A stretch of 64,000 bases of DNA from Nocardia terpenica (GTDB taxonomy: Bacteria; Actinomycetota; Actinomycetes; Mycobacteriales; Mycobacteriaceae). Below the pieces are notes generated by a model, which saw only the letters and a program-made list of their open reading frames with translations, was not told the DNA's origin and made no database searches. A program made the position numbers and the translations under genes. Location of the stretch: positions 1,736,001 to 1,800,000 of the forward strand of contig NZ_JABMCZ010000001.1 of the NCBI RefSeq assembly GCF_013186535.1, given 5' to 3'. Of this stretch, positions 53,243 through 63,669 are shown piece by piece (within the stretch, counting starts at the first letter, position 1; each line of letters starts with the position of its first letter).

Positions 53243-55140
53243 GCCCGGGGCGGACTCGGACGTCGAGTGGGCGGCGGGCGCCGGCGCGGCCGCGGGCGCG
53301 CAAGCCCGTCAGGCCGCCGACGGGGGGCACCGCGACCATGTCGCATCGGCTTCGGTTCGGGATGAGCCGGATCGTGATGCTTACCGCACTGCTCGTGGTG
53401 GCCGCTCAATTGCTCTGGCTGCAAACGGTTTCCGCGCCGCGGCTGTCGGCGGAGGCGGCCAGTCAGCGGACGGTGCATCAGACCGATCCCGCGCTGCGGG
53501 GGGCGATCACCGATCGGTACGGCAGGTCGCTGGCGTTCACCATTCCCACCAAGAACCTCGGCTTCCAGCCGATCCAGGTGCGTAAGAATCTCGCCGAGGA
53601 GCGGGCCAAGAGCGACAAGGCGCCCGATCCGGATCAGCGGCTGCAGGAGATCGCCAAGGCCGTGCACGAGAAGCTCCGCCGGGACGCGCCCGCGGAACAG
53701 GATCTGCTGAACCAGCTGCGCAGCGACAACACCTTCGTCTACCTGGCCCGCGACGTCGATCCCCGGGTCGCGTCCGAACTCGTCGCGCAGTTCCCGACCG
53801 AGATCAGCATGGAGGATTCGGCCGAGCGGCTGCATCCGGGCGGCGCGCTGGCCGCCAACGTGCTCGGCGTCACCGGCTGGGACGGCCACGGCCAGGTCGG
53901 CCTGGAGTCGTCGATGGATTCGGTCCTCGCGGGCACCCCCGGCTCACACACCTACGACCAGGGCTCCGACCGCGCGGTGATCCCGGGCAGCGAACGCGAC
54001 CGGCAACCGGCCGTCAACGGCTCGCAGGTCGAGCTCACCCTGGACTCCGATCTGCAGTACTACGTGCAGCAGCAGGTGCAGCAGGCCAAGGACATGTCCG
54101 GCGCGCAGAGCGTGTCGGCCGTGGTGCTGGACGCGCACACCGCGCAGGTGCTGGCCATGGCCAACGACAACACCTTCAATCCCCAACTGTCGGCGCAGTA
54201 CTGGGATCCCAACGGGATGGGCAACCCGACGGTCAGCGACGTCTTCGAGCCGGGCTCGGTGAACAAGATCGTAACCGCCTCCGCGGCCATCGAATACGGG
54301 CTCACCAACCCGCAGGAGGTGCTGCAGGTGCCGGGCAGCATCCACATGGGCGGCGTCGACGTCAGCGACGCCTGGGTGCACGGCGTCGAACCCTACACCA
54401 CCACCGGCATATTCGGTCACTCCTCCAACGTGGGCACCCTGATGCTGGCCCAGCGCGTCGGCGAGGACCGCTACGCCGACATGCTCAAGCGCTTCGGCCT
54501 CGGCCAGCGCACCGGCGTCGGACTGCCCGGCGAGAGCGCGGGCGTGGTGCCGCCGCGGGACCAGTGGTCGGGCTCCACCTTCGCGAATCTCCCCATCGGC
54601 CAGGGTCTTTCGATGACCCTGCTGCAGATGACGGGAATGTACCAGGCGATCGCCAACGACGGTGTGCGGGTACCGCCGCGCATCATCAAGGACACCGTGG
54701 CCCCCGACGGCGCCCGCACCACCGAACCGCAACCGGACGGCGTGCGGGTGGTGAGCCCGCAGACCGCGCGCACGCTGCGCGGCATGTTCCAGGCCGTGGT
54801 GCAGAAGGATCCGACCAGTTCCGCGCAGACCGGCACCGGCACCCCGGCGGCCATCGAGGGCTATCAGATCGCGGGCAAGACCGGCACCGCGCAGCAGATC
54901 GATCAGAAGTGCCGCTGCTACTCCAACGATCGGTACTGGATCACGTTCGCGGGCATCGCGCCCGCCGACAACCCCCGTTACGTCGTCGGCATCATGATGG
55001 ACGCGCCGGTGCGCAGCTCCGACGGCAGCGGCGGGCAGTCGGCGGCACCCCTGTTCCACAGCATCGCCTCGTGGGCCCTGCAGCGCGACCGGATTCCGCC
55101 CTCGCCGCCCGCGAAGCGGCTGGTCCTGCAGGCCGACTGA
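53239..55140 (+). CDS. pbpB: Septal peptidoglycan transpeptidase PBP3/FtsI
   Basis: A 633-residue class B penicillin-binding protein. A basic N-terminus precedes one membrane helix (about 44-62), then the dimerisation domain starting DRYGRSLAFTIPTKNLG. The transpeptidase motifs are S340xxK343 (EPGSVNKI), S395xN397 (HSSNVGT) and K547TG (AGKTGTAQQ). It cross-links septal peptidoglycan together with FtsW. Two nearby cysteines (KCRCYSND) just after KTG may form a loop disulfide. ATG 53239 overlaps the ftsL stop. A 154-base gap follows before murE. Confidence 0.96.
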   Translation: MSPGRTRTSSGRRAPARPRARKPVRPPTGGTATMSHRLRFGMSRIVMLTALLVVAAQLLWLQTVSAPRLSAEAASQRTVHQTDPALRGAITDRYGRSLAFTIPTKNLGFQPIQVRKNLAEERAKSDKAPDPDQRLQEIAKAVHEKLRRDAPAEQDLLNQLRSDNTFVYLARDVDPRVASELVAQFPTEISMEDSAERLHPGGALAANVLGVTGWDGHGQVGLESSMDSVLAGTPGSHTYDQGSDRAVIPGSERDRQPAVNGSQVELTLDSDLQYYVQQQVQQAKDMSGAQSVSAVVLDAHTAQVLAMANDNTFNPQLSAQYWDPNGMGNPTVSDVFEPGSVNKIVTASAAIEYGLTNPQEVLQVPGSIHMGGVDVSDAWVHGVEPYTTTGIFGHSSNVGTLMLAQRVGEDRYADMLKRFGLGQRTGVGLPGESAGVVPPRDQWSGSTFANLPIGQGLSMTLLQMTGMYQAIANDGVRVPPRIIKDTVAPDGARTTEPQPDGVRVVSPQTARTLRGMFQAVVQKDPTSSAQTGTGTPAAIEGYQIAGKTGTAQQIDQKCRCYSNDRYWITFAGIAPADNPRYVVGIMMDAPVRSSDGSGGQSAAPLFHSIASWALQRDRIPPSPPAKRLVLQAD

Positions 55141-55218
55141 GATGCGGCGGCCGCGGGGCGGATCGGCGCGGGCGGCGGCAATATCGAGCCGCGTTGCCGG
55201 GCCGTGATCGATCGTCGG

Positions 55219-55224
55219 TAACCT
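55219..55224 (+). promoter_or_regulatory. Possible internal promoter before murE
   Basis: TAACCT in the pbpB-murE gap (55141-55294) fits a -10 box and would give a leader of about 63 bases. The context GGTAACCTGA resembles the GTAACCTGA at 22089, upstream of the ripC-like gene. No -35 was assigned. Confidence 0.4.
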
Positions 55225-55294
55225 GACTCGTCGATCCGCATCCGTTCCAGCCGGATTGCCCAGCAGGACCGTTCCCAAACCCGAGAGGAGCTTC

Positions 55295-56884
55295 GTGCCC
55301 GTGCCGCCCAGCCCGCAGGTGCTGCGTCCGGCCACGCCGCCGTCGACAGCACTGCGTACGGTCGTCGAGCTGACGGGCGCGCGCCCGAACGGCGGCGACC
55401 TCGACGATGTCGTACTCACCGGGATCGAACAGCGTTCCGACGCCGTGCAGCCGGGCGATCTGTTCGCCGGTCTCGCCGGCGCCCGAGCCCACGGCGCCCG
55501 GTTCGCCCGCGACGCGATCGCGCGTGGCGCGGTCGCGGTGCTCACCGATCCGGCCGGCGCCGAACTGATCGGCGCGGTGTCCGTTCCGGTACTCGTGCAC
55601 GACGATCCGCGCGCGGTGCTCGGCGAGGTGTCGGCCGCGGTGTACGGCAACCCCTCCCAGCGACTCCAGGTCATCGGGATCACCGGCACCTCCGGCAAGA
55701 CCACCACCGCCTACCTCGTCGAGGCGGGTCTGGTGGCGGCCGGGCTGTCGACCGCGCTGGTCGGCACCATCGAGACCCGGATCGGCGGGCAGCGGGTGCC
55801 GAGCGCGCTCACCACGCCGGAGGCCCCGCAGCTGCACGCGATGTTCGCGCTCATGGTCGAGCGGGGCGTCGAGGCGGTCGTGATGGAGGTGTCCAGCCAC
55901 GCGCTGGCGCTGGGCCGGGTCGACGGGGTGCGGTTCGCGGTCGGCGCGTTCACCAATCTGTCCCAGGACCACCTCGATTTCCATGCCGATTTCGAGGACT
56001 ACTTCGCCGCCAAGCGTCGGCTGTTCGAGCCGGAATCGCCGGTGGCGGCGCGGCGCAGCATCGTCTGCGTCGACGACGCCTGGGGGCGGCGCCTGGCCCG
56101 CGAGGTGGGCGGCCGCACGAATATCGTGACGGTGGCGACGAATCCGAGCCCGACCGGCGAGGCCGCCGCGGACTGGACCGTCGACGGGCTGACCGCGGTG
56201 CGCGGCGGCGAGCAGGAGTTCACCGCCACCGGTCCGGGGGTGAAAACCGATGTGCGGCTGCGTCTTCCGGGTCGCTACAACGTCGCCAACGGCCTGCTCG
56301 CGATCGCGGTGTGCGCGGCCGCGGGCGTGGACGCCACCGTGGCGGCCGCCGCGCTCGCGCACGTGGACGTGCCGGGCCGGATGCAGCGGGTGGACCGCGG
56401 CCAGGACTTCCTGGCGGTGGTGGACTACGCGCACAAGCCCGCCGCGATCGAATCGGTGATCGCGACGCTGCGCGAATACCTGAAGACCTCGGGCGGGCGG
56501 CTGGCCGTGGTGGTCGGCGCGGGCGGCGACCGCGACCCCGGCAAGCGGCCGCTGATGGGCGCGACCGCGGCCCGCGGCGCCGACCTGCTCGTCATCACCG
56601 ACGACAATCCGCGCAGCGAGGATCCGGCCGCCATCCGGGCGGCCGTGCACGCCGGCGCGCTGGGCATCGCGGAGACCGAGCGCGGCGAGGTCGTCGAGAT
56701 CGGTGACCGCGCCGCCGCCGTCGCCGCCGCCGTCGACTGGGCGCGCCCCGGCGACGCGGTGCTCGTCGCGGGCAAGGGACACGAGACCGGGCAGGAGATT
56801 GCGGGTGTGAAGTATCCGTTCGACGACCGCGAGGTGCTGGCGGAGGCCCTCTCTCGAAAAACGAAGGACCTGACGCTTTCATGA
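55295..56884 (+). CDS. murE: UDP-MurNAc-tripeptide synthetase
   Basis: A 529-residue cytoplasmic ligase adding meso-diaminopimelate to UDP-MurNAc-L-Ala-D-Glu. ATP site [14 protein letters not shown] near 128-141, [27 protein letters not shown], and DNPR near 437-440 ([10 protein letters not shown]), the motif that specifies meso-DAP rather than lysine. This agrees with DAP-type peptidoglycan of mycolata. GTG 55295 follows GAGAGGAG by 4 bases; an upstream start would add 13 residues without a ribosome site. It overlaps murF by ATGA. Confidence 0.96.
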   Translation: MPVPPSPQVLRPATPPSTALRTVVELTGARPNGGDLDDVVLTGIEQRSDAVQPGDLFAGLAGARAHGARFARDAIARGAVAVLTDPAGAELIGAVSVPVLVHDDPRAVLGEVSAAVYGNPSQRLQVIGITGTSGKTTTAYLVEAGLVAAGLSTALVGTIETRIGGQRVPSALTTPEAPQLHAMFALMVERGVEAVVMEVSSHALALGRVDGVRFAVGAFTNLSQDHLDFHADFEDYFAAKRRLFEPESPVAARRSIVCVDDAWGRRLAREVGGRTNIVTVATNPSPTGEAAADWTVDGLTAVRGGEQEFTATGPGVKTDVRLRLPGRYNVANGLLAIAVCAAAGVDATVAAAALAHVDVPGRMQRVDRGQDFLAVVDYAHKPAAIESVIATLREYLKTSGGRLAVVVGAGGDRDPGKRPLMGATAARGADLLVITDDNPRSEDPAAIRAAVHAGALGIAETERGEVVEIGDRAAAVAAAVDWARPGDAVLVAGKGHETGQEIAGVKYPFDDREVLAEALSRKTKDLTLS

Positions 56885-58440
56885 TCGAGATGACCCTGCG
56901 GGAGATCGCGGACGTCGTCGGCGGAACGCTGCACGACGTACCCGACCCCGCGGTGACGGTGACCGGCGCGGTCGAATTCGATTCGCGCCGAATCAATCCC
57001 GGCGACCTGTTCCTGGCCCTCCCCGGCGAACACGTCGACGGCCACGACTACGCCCCCGCCGCAATAGCCGCCGGAGCCGTAGCAGCCCTATCCGCCCGCC
57101 CCATAGGCGTCCCCGCAATCGTGGTGGCCCCCGGCGAAAAGCACGCCGGGGGAAAGGGAGACGCGCTTGCCGGGTGTAGTGGAGATGCGCTTGCCGGGGG
57201 GAGTGGTGAGGCTCCGGCTGCTGGTACGGCGTATGCGCTGGCGCATGACAAGGATGGGTCGGGGGCGGCTGTTTTGGGGGCGTTGGCGAGATTGGCTCGG
57301 GCCGTGGTGGATCGGCTGGTGGGCGAGCATGGGCTGACTGTTATCGGGGTTACCGGGTCGTCGGGGAAGACTTCTACGAAGGATTTGCTGGCGGGGGTGT
57401 TGGCTCCGTTGGGGGCGGTGGTTGCGCCGCCGGGGTCGTTCAACAATGAGGTCGGGCATCCGTGGACGGCGTTGCGGGCGAATGCCGAGACGCGGTTTCT
57501 GGTGTTGGAGCTGTCGGCGCGGGGGCCGGGGCATATTCGGGCGCTTACCGAGATCGCGCCGCCGAGTATCGGTGTGGTGTTGAATGTGGGCACCGCGCAT
57601 CTCGGGGAGTTCGGTGGTCGGGATGCCATTGCGCGGGCCAAAGGTGAACTGGTGGAGGCGCTTCCGCCGACGGGGCTGGCCGTGCTCAATGCCGACGACG
57701 ATCGGGTGGCCGCCATGGCGGACCGGACCCGCGCCCGCGTGGTGACCGTCGGCCTGTCGGAGGGAGCGGACCTGCGCGCCACCGACATTCGGCTCGACGA
57801 GACCGCGCGCGCCCGATTCACCCTGCACGCCAACGGTTCCCGGGCGGACGTGCGGCTCGCGGTGCACGGCGAGCACCAGGTCGGCAACGCCCTGTCCGCC
57901 GCCGCGGTTGCGCTGGAGTGCGGCGCGGACCTCGAGACCGTGGCCGCCGCCCTGTCCGACGCCCGGGTGGCGTCGGCGCACCGCATGGATGTGCGCACCC
58001 GCGCCGACGGCGTCACCGTCGTCAACGACTCCTACAACGCCAATCCCGACTCGGTGCGGGCGGCGCTCAAGGCGTTGGTGACGATGTCGCGAGCCGGCGA
58101 CGAGCCCCGCCGCAGCTGGGCGGTGCTCGGCGAAATGGCCGAGCTGGGTGCGGAATCGGTGCTCGAACACGATCGGATCGGCCGCCTCGCGGTCCGGCTG
58201 GACGTCGATCGGCTGATCGTCGTCGGCACCGGCCGCCCGGCCCGCGCGATGCACCAGGGCGCGGTGATGGAAGGCTCGTGGGGCGAGGAGTCCCTGCTGG
58301 TGCCCGATATGGAGTCCGCGATCGCGGTGCTGGACGCGGAACTCGGCGCGGGTGACGTGGTGCTGGTCAAGGCGTCGAACTCGATCGGCCTGTGGGCGGT
58401 CGCCCAGCACCTGACGCAAGCCCGGGAGGCGGCGAGATGA
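56881..58440 (+). CDS. murF: UDP-MurNAc-tripeptide:D-Ala-D-Ala ligase with a repeat insertion
   Basis: A 519-residue ligase that adds D-Ala-D-Ala to complete the UDP-MurNAc-pentapeptide. ATP site [18 protein letters not shown], then [26 protein letters not shown] and [13 protein letters not shown] are intact. Between VPAIVV (about residue 80) and [15 protein letters not shown] about 30 residues are extra compared with M. tuberculosis MurF as I recall it; they read [20 protein letters not shown] and onward and are encoded by palindrome copy I and its 24-bp array. The insertion joins the N-terminal UDP-binding domain to the ATPase domain. Base composition changes abruptly at the insertion. Confidence 0.95.
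   Translation: MIEMTLREIADVVGGTLHDVPDPAVTVTGAVEFDSRRINPGDLFLALPGEHVDGHDYAPAAIAAGAVAALSARPIGVPAIVVAPGEKHAGGKGDALAGCSGDALAGGSGEAPAAGTAYALAHDKDGSGAAVLGALARLARAVVDRLVGEHGLTVIGVTGSSGKTSTKDLLAGVLAPLGAVVAPPGSFNNEVGHPWTALRANAETRFLVLELSARGPGHIRALTEIAPPSIGVVLNVGTAHLGEFGGRDAIARAKGELVEALPPTGLAVLNADDDRVAAMADRTRARVVTVGLSEGADLRATDIRLDETARARFTLHANGSRADVRLAVHGEHQVGNALSAAAVALECGADLETVAAALSDARVASAHRMDVRTRADGVTVVNDSYNANPDSVRAALKALVTMSRAGDEPRRSWAVLGEMAELGAESVLEHDRIGRLAVRLDVDRLIVVGTGRPARAMHQGAVMEGSWGEESLLVPDMESAIAVLDAELGAGDVVLVKASNSIGLWAVAQHLTQAREAAR
57128..57205. repeat. Palindrome copy I with in-frame 24-bp array inside murF
   Basis: Copy I (57128-57152, reverse) has arms CCCCCGGC and GCCGGGGG around GAAAAGCAC. 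Its right arm begins three 24-base units (57145, 57169 and 57193), each GCCGGG followed by about nine variable bases and GAGAYGCGCTT in the first two. Units of 24 bases keep the murF frame and give the peptide pattern AGxxGDAL. The array is on the side predicted by all other copies. Confidence 0.88.
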
Positions 58441-59513
58441 GACAGATACTGTTCGCGGCGGGGATCGCGCTGGCGGTGTCGATCCTGTTGACCCCGCTGC
58501 TGATCCGAATGTTCGCCAAACGCGGCTTCGGCCAGGAGATCCGGATCGACGGCCCGGAGAGCCACAAGGCCAAGCGCGGCACGCCCACCATGGGCGGCGT
58601 CGCGATCCTGATCGGCATGTGGGCCGGATACTGGGGCTCGCACCTGATCGGTATCGGCTACCGGGCCGAGGGACCGTCGGCGTCGGCGCTGCTGGTGCTG
58701 GCCCTGGCCACCGCGCTCGGCGCGGTCGGCTTCACCGACGACTTCATCAAGATCCGCAAGCAGCGCAACCTGGGCCTGACCGCCGCCGGGAAGTACATCG
58801 GACAGCTCACCGCCGCAATCGTGTTCGGCGTGCTCGCGCTCCGCTTCCCCGGCGCGGGCCAGCGCACCCCCGCCAGCCGCCACCTGTCCTACGTGCGCGA
58901 CATCAACACGGTGTCGATGAGCGTGATCATCTTCCTGGCGTTCGTCTGCCTGCTGGTGGTCGCCTGGTCGAACGCGGTCAACCTGACCGACGGCCTGGAC
59001 GGCCTGGCCGCCGGCTCGATGAGCCTGGTGCTGGGCGCCTACGTGATCATCACCTTCTGGCAGTACTACCACGCCTGCGAGGTCAAGGCCGAGGCCGGCT
59101 GCTACAACGTGCGCGACCCGCTGGACCTGGCGCTGGTGTGCGCCGCCGGGGCCGCCGCCTGCGTCGGATTCCTGTGGTGGAACGCGGCTCCCGCGAAGAT
59201 CTTCATGGGCGACACCGGCTCGCTGGCCCTGGGCGGCCTGCTGGCCGGGCTGTCCATCACCACCCGCACCGAACTGCTGATGGTCGTGATCGGCGCGCTG
59301 TTCGTCGCCGAGGCGGCGTCGGTGGTGTTGCAGGTCGCGGTCTTCCGCACCACCCGCAACCGGTTGTTCAAGATGGCGCCCTTCCATCATCATTTCGAAC
59401 TCAGCAAATGGGCCGAAACCACGGTGATCATCCGGTTCTGGCTGCTGGCGGGCATCGCCTCGGCGGTCGGACTGGGCCTGTTCTACAGCGAATACCTCTC
59501 TCAGGTCGGATAA
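58437..59513 (+). CDS. mraY: Phospho-MurNAc-pentapeptide translocase
   Basis: A 358-residue integral membrane enzyme with about 10 helices that makes lipid I from undecaprenyl phosphate. Conserved catalytic loops: [58 protein letters not shown] and [14 protein letters not shown]. Asp residues of the DD and DGLDG motifs are present. ATG 58437 overlaps the murF stop. Target family of nucleoside antibiotics. Length normal. Confidence 0.97.
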   Translation: MRQILFAAGIALAVSILLTPLLIRMFAKRGFGQEIRIDGPESHKAKRGTPTMGGVAILIGMWAGYWGSHLIGIGYRAEGPSASALLVLALATALGAVGFTDDFIKIRKQRNLGLTAAGKYIGQLTAAIVFGVLALRFPGAGQRTPASRHLSYVRDINTVSMSVIIFLAFVCLLVVAWSNAVNLTDGLDGLAAGSMSLVLGAYVIITFWQYYHACEVKAEAGCYNVRDPLDLALVCAAGAAACVGFLWWNAAPAKIFMGDTGSLALGGLLAGLSITTRTELLMVVIGALFVAEAASVVLQVAVFRTTRNRLFKMAPFHHHFELSKWAETTVIIRFWLLAGIASAVGLGLFYSEYLSQVG

Positions 59514-59519
59514 GCAGCA

Positions 59520-61010
59520 ATGGTCGAACACACTCCGCGGGCCCTGCGTTCACCGGGGCCCATGCTCGAATTTCTGCGTGGCCGCGACGTTCTCGTCGCC
59601 GGATGGGGCGTATCGGGGCGCTCGTTGATCGAGCCGCTGCGCGACATCGGCGCCCGCCCGGTGGTGACCGACGGGGGGGAGAAGGCGCTCGCCGAGGCCG
59701 CCGAACTCGGACTGGCCACCGCCGCCGGGGACGAACTGCTCGCGCCCGGCGCGCTGGACCGCTTCGCGCTGGTGATCACCAGCCCGGGCTGGCGGCCGGA
59801 TTCGCCGGTGCTGGTCTCGGCGGTCACCGAGGGCATCCCGGTCTGGGGCGACGTCGAATTCGCCTGGTGGGTGGATCAGGCCCGGCTGTACGGGCCGGTG
59901 CGCAAGTGGCTGGTGATCACCGGTACCAACGGCAAGACCACCACCACCCAGATGACGCACGCCATCCTGCGGGCGGCCGGCATCGCCAGCGTCGCGTGCG
60001 GCAATATCGGTTTACCGATCCTGGATGCGTTGCGGCGCAACCCGGGTCCGCAGATCCTGGCCGTCGAGCTGTCGTCGTTCCAGCTGCACTGGGCGCCGTC
60101 GGTGCGCCCGGAGGCCGGGGTGGTGCTGAATGTGGCCGAGGATCACCTGGATTGGCACGGCGGCCTGGACGCCTACGCCGCGGCCAAGGCGCGCGCGCTG
60201 ACGGGCCGGGTCGGGGTCGTCGGCCTGGACGATCCGGTGGCCGCCGCGCTGGCGCGAAAGTCCAAGGCGCGCCGCACCGTCGGCTTCCGCGTCGGCGTGC
60301 CCGCCGACGGCGAGCTCGGCGTGGTGGACGGCAAACTGCTCGACCGCGCGTTCACCAAGGCCGCCATCCTCGCCGAGGTGGGCGATATCAGCCCGCCCGG
60401 CCCGGCCGGGGTGGCCGACGCGCTGGCCGCCGCCGCGCTGACCCGATCCATCGACGTGGCACCGCAATTCGTCAAGGAGGGCCTGCAGGAGCACAAGGTC
60501 GGCCCGCACCGGGCGGCCTTCGTGCGCGAGCTGGCGGGCGTGGAGTTCGTCGACGACTCCAAGGCCACCAATCCGCACGCGGCCCGCTCCTCGATCCTGG
60601 CCCGCCAGCAGGTGGTCTGGATCGCCGGTGGTCAGCTCAAGGGCGCGCACATCGAGGACCTCATCGAGGAGGTCGCGGACCGGTTCGTCGCGGCCGTGCT
60701 GCTCGGGGAGGACGCCGCCGTGTTCGCCGCCGTGTTGGCGCGACACGCACCCGATATCCCCGTCGTCGAGCTCGGTTCGGGTGACGATGCTGGGATGGGT
60801 GCGGAACTGACGTCCGAAATCGACAGTGCGGACGCGGTGATGGCCCGCGCGGTCCGCATCGCCGCCGGGTACGCCCGGCGCGGCGACACGGTGCTGCTGG
60901 CGCCGTCCGCCGCCTCCCTGGACATGTTCGCCGACTACACCCACCGCGGCCGCAGCTTCGTCGCGGCGGTGCAGGCGCTCGACGAGGAAGACATCGGGAG
61001 CCAGCAGTGA
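59520..61010 (+). CDS. murD: UDP-MurNAc-L-alanine:D-glutamate ligase
   Basis: A 496-residue cytoplasmic ligase adding D-glutamate. N-terminal UDP-binding part [22 protein letters not shown] site [16 protein letters not shown] near 127-141, [21 protein letters not shown] and [12 protein letters not shown], and a C-terminal [16 protein letters not shown] 59520 lies 6 bases past the mraY stop and lacks a ribosome site; ATG 59562 is an alternative that removes 14 residues. The stop overlaps the ftsW GTG. Confidence 0.96.
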   Translation: MVEHTPRALRSPGPMLEFLRGRDVLVAGWGVSGRSLIEPLRDIGARPVVTDGGEKALAEAAELGLATAAGDELLAPGALDRFALVITSPGWRPDSPVLVSAVTEGIPVWGDVEFAWWVDQARLYGPVRKWLVITGTNGKTTTTQMTHAILRAAGIASVACGNIGLPILDALRRNPGPQILAVELSSFQLHWAPSVRPEAGVVLNVAEDHLDWHGGLDAYAAAKARALTGRVGVVGLDDPVAAALARKSKARRTVGFRVGVPADGELGVVDGKLLDRAFTKAAILAEVGDISPPGPAGVADALAAAALTRSIDVAPQFVKEGLQEHKVGPHRAAFVRELAGVEFVDDSKATNPHAARSSILARQQVVWIAGGQLKGAHIEDLIEEVADRFVAAVLLGEDAAVFAAVLARHAPDIPVVELGSGDDAGMGAELTSEIDSADAVMARAVRIAAGYARRGDTVLLAPSAASLDMFADYTHRGRSFVAAVQALDEEDIGSQQ

Positions 61011-62503
61011 CCGAGCGGCGGGCGCGCAGATTCTCCGGGACCTGGTTCGGTGCCTGGCTGGCACGCCCGCTGGCCTCCTTCCATCTGATCGTCACCATCG
61101 CCACCCTGCTCACCGTGCTCGGCCTGGTGATGGTGCTGTCAGCCTCCAGCGTCGAGGCGTACACGGCCGACGGCTCGGCGTATTCGCTGTTCGCGCAGCA
61201 GGCGCTGTTCGCCGCGCTGGGGGCGGTGCTGTTCTATGTGGCGCTGCGGATTCCGCTGCGGGTGATGCGGCGGCTGTCGTTCCCGGTGTTCGCGGTGTCG
61301 GTGCTGCTGCTGGTGCTGGTGCTGATCCCGGGCATCGGCTCGATGGTGCAGGGGTCGCGGCGCTGGTTCAACCTGGGCTTCGTGTCGGTGCAGCCGTCGG
61401 AGATGGTCAAGGTGACGCTGATCGTGTGGGGCGCACACCTGCTCGCCGCGCGCCGCGCCGAAAAGGCCGGCTACAAAGACATTCTGCTGCCGCTGGTGCC
61501 CGCGGGCCTGCTGGTGTGTCTGCTCATCGTGCTGGAGCCGAACCTGTCCACCACGATCGCGGTCGGCATCATCCTGGCCGCGCTGCTCTGGTTCGGCGGG
61601 CTCCCGGCGCGGCTGTTCATCACCATCGGCGTCTCGGGCGCGATGGCGGCCCTCGTGCTGGCGCTGACGAAGGGCTACCGCACCGACCGCATGCGCGCGT
61701 TCTTCAACCCGGACCAGGACCCGCAGGGCATCGGATACCAGGCGCGGCAGGCGATGTTCTCGCTCGCCGACGGCGGCATCTGGGGCCGCGGGCTGGGGCA
61801 GAGCCGCGCCAAGTGGAGCTATCTGCCCAACGCGCACAACGACTTCATCTTCGCCATCATCGGCGAGGAACTGGGCTTTCTGGGCTGCGCGCTGGTGCTC
61901 GGCCTGTTCGCGCTGTTCGTCTACACCGGCCTGCGGATCGCCAGCCGCTCGGTGGATCCGTTCCTGCGGCTGCTCACCGCGACCGCGACCACCTGGATCA
62001 CCGGGCAGGCGCTGATCAATATCGGCTACGTGGTGAACCTGCTGCCGGTGACCGGCCTGCAGCTGCCGCTGGTGTCGGCGGGCGGGTCGTCGCTGGCCAT
62101 CACGCTGCTGATGTTCGGCATCATCGCCAACGCGGCCCGGCACGAACCCGAGGCCGTCGCGGCGCTGCACGCGGGCCAGGACGGACGCCTGAGCCGGTTG
62201 CTGCGGCTGCCCAAGCCGGAGGCGCACGCCCCGGCCCGCGCCCGCGGCGGATTACGCGCCGCGCCGTCGCGCCGGGAGTTGCCGCCGAGCGGTCGGCGGG
62301 GTGGTGGCGACAGCGCACCGCGCCGCTCGATAGATTCGGATTCCGCACGGCGGGCCGCGAATACCGTGGAGCGCCGGGGCGCACGAGGATCCGACGACTA
62401 CGGTCGCGGTGAGAGCCGCAGCACCAAGTCGTGGCGGACCACGCGGGCATGGGAGCCCAGCTATCCGATGACACATGCGAGAGAACGAGGTAAACCGAGG
62501 TGA
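61007..62503 (+). CDS. ftsW: Septal peptidoglycan polymerase FtsW
   Basis: A 498-residue SEDS-family glycosyltransferase with about 10 helices, which polymerises lipid II at the septum with PbpB. Motifs: [55 protein letters not shown] and [17 protein letters not shown], holding the conserved catalytic-region Asp and Glu. Residues about 395-498 form a long basic, Arg/Ser/Gly-rich cytoplasmic tail, as in mycobacterial FtsW, which may bind FtsZ. GTG 61007 overlaps the murD stop. Confidence 0.96.
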   Translation: MTERRARRFSGTWFGAWLARPLASFHLIVTIATLLTVLGLVMVLSASSVEAYTADGSAYSLFAQQALFAALGAVLFYVALRIPLRVMRRLSFPVFAVSVLLLVLVLIPGIGSMVQGSRRWFNLGFVSVQPSEMVKVTLIVWGAHLLAARRAEKAGYKDILLPLVPAGLLVCLLIVLEPNLSTTIAVGIILAALLWFGGLPARLFITIGVSGAMAALVLALTKGYRTDRMRAFFNPDQDPQGIGYQARQAMFSLADGGIWGRGLGQSRAKWSYLPNAHNDFIFAIIGEELGFLGCALVLGLFALFVYTGLRIASRSVDPFLRLLTATATTWITGQALINIGYVVNLLPVTGLQLPLVSAGGSSLAITLLMFGIIANAARHEPEAVAALHAGQDGRLSRLLRLPKPEAHAPARARGGLRAAPSRRELPPSGRRGGGDSAPRRSIDSDSARRAANTVERRGARGSDDYGRGESRSTKSWRTTRAWEPSYPMTHARERGKPR

Positions 62504-63669
62504 CAACCGGCGGGAGCGTCAGGCCCGGGGCCGCGCTGGAACGGGCTGAGGGACGGACGCTTTCGGTCCTCGTCGCGGGCGGCGGGACCGCCGGCCACAT
62601 CGAACCCGCCATGGCGGTCGCCGACGCGCTACGCCGACTGGACCCCTCGATCCGGATCACCGCGCTGGGCACCCAGCGGGGCCTGGAGACCACGCTGGTG
62701 CCCGATCGCGGCTACCCGCTGGAGCTGATCCCGCCGGTCCCGTTGCCGCGCAAGCCGACCGCCGACCTGCTGCGGCTGCCCGGCCGGGTCTGGGCCGCGG
62801 TCTCCCGCACCCGCGCGGTGATCGAGGCGGTCGAGGCCGATGTGATCGTGGGCTTCGGCGGTTACGTGGCGCTGCCCGCGTATCTGGCGGCGGGCGGCCC
62901 GCGGCGTCGGCGGGTGCCGGTGGTGGTGCACGAGGCGAATGTGAAGGCGGGCATCGCGAACAAGGTCGGCGCGCGCCGCGCCGCGCGGGTGCTGGCGGCG
63001 GTGCCGGGCTCCGGTGTGCACGCCGCCGGGCACGCCGAGGCCGAGATCGTCGGCATCCCGGTCCGCGAGTCCATCTCCACCCTGGACCGGGCGGGGCTGC
63101 GGGCGCAGGCCCGTGCGCACTTCGGGCTGCCCGCGCAGGGCCCGGTGCTGCTGGTGTTCGGCGGGTCGCAGGGCGCGCGTCGGCTCAACGAGGCGGTATC
63201 GGCCGCCGCGGCGCAGCTGACGGCGGCCGGGATCTCGGTGCTGCACGCGCACGGGCCCAAGAACACCCTCGACATCACCGGCGTCGACCCCAACGGCGAC
63301 GCGAAATACGTTGCCGTGCCGTATCTGTCGCGCATGGATCTGGCCTACGCGGCCGCCGACGCGGCGGTGTGCCGGTCCGGCGCCATGACCGTGGCCGAGG
63401 TGTCGGCGGTCGGCCTGCCCGCGTTCTATGTGCCGCTGCCGCACGGCAACGGCGAGCAGGAGCTCAACGCCCGCCCGATCGTCGCCCGCGGCGGTGGCAG
63501 AATCGTGCCCGACGCGGAGCTCACGGGAAAATATGTGATCGATGAGGTGATCGCGCTGCTCACCGATCCGGCGCGGCTGTCGGCCATGGCGTCGGCGGCC
63601 GCCGGGGCCGGGCATCGCGATGCCGCCGACGCGGTGGCGCGGATCGTGGTGGAGGTGGCCGGCCGGTGA
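62500..63669 (+). CDS. murG: Lipid I GlcNAc transferase MurG
   Basis: A 389-residue membrane-associated GT28 enzyme that turns lipid I into lipid II. The lipid site [18 protein letters not shown] begins near residue 25, then [41 protein letters not shown] and [24 protein letters not shown], where the UDP-GlcNAc is bound. An extra 20-residue lead precedes the first strand. GTG 62500 overlaps the ftsW stop; the gene in turn overlaps murC. Confidence 0.97.
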   Translation: MTTGGSVRPGAALERAEGRTLSVLVAGGGTAGHIEPAMAVADALRRLDPSIRITALGTQRGLETTLVPDRGYPLELIPPVPLPRKPTADLLRLPGRVWAAVSRTRAVIEAVEADVIVGFGGYVALPAYLAAGGPRRRRVPVVVHEANVKAGIANKVGARRAARVLAAVPGSGVHAAGHAEAEIVGIPVRESISTLDRAGLRAQARAHFGLPAQGPVLLVFGGSQGARRLNEAVSAAAAQLTAAGISVLHAHGPKNTLDITGVDPNGDAKYVAVPYLSRMDLAYAAADAAVCRSGAMTVAEVSAVGLPAFYVPLPHGNGEQELNARPIVARGGGRIVPDAELTGKYVIDEVIALLTDPARLSAMASAAAGAGHRDAADAVARIVVEVAGR

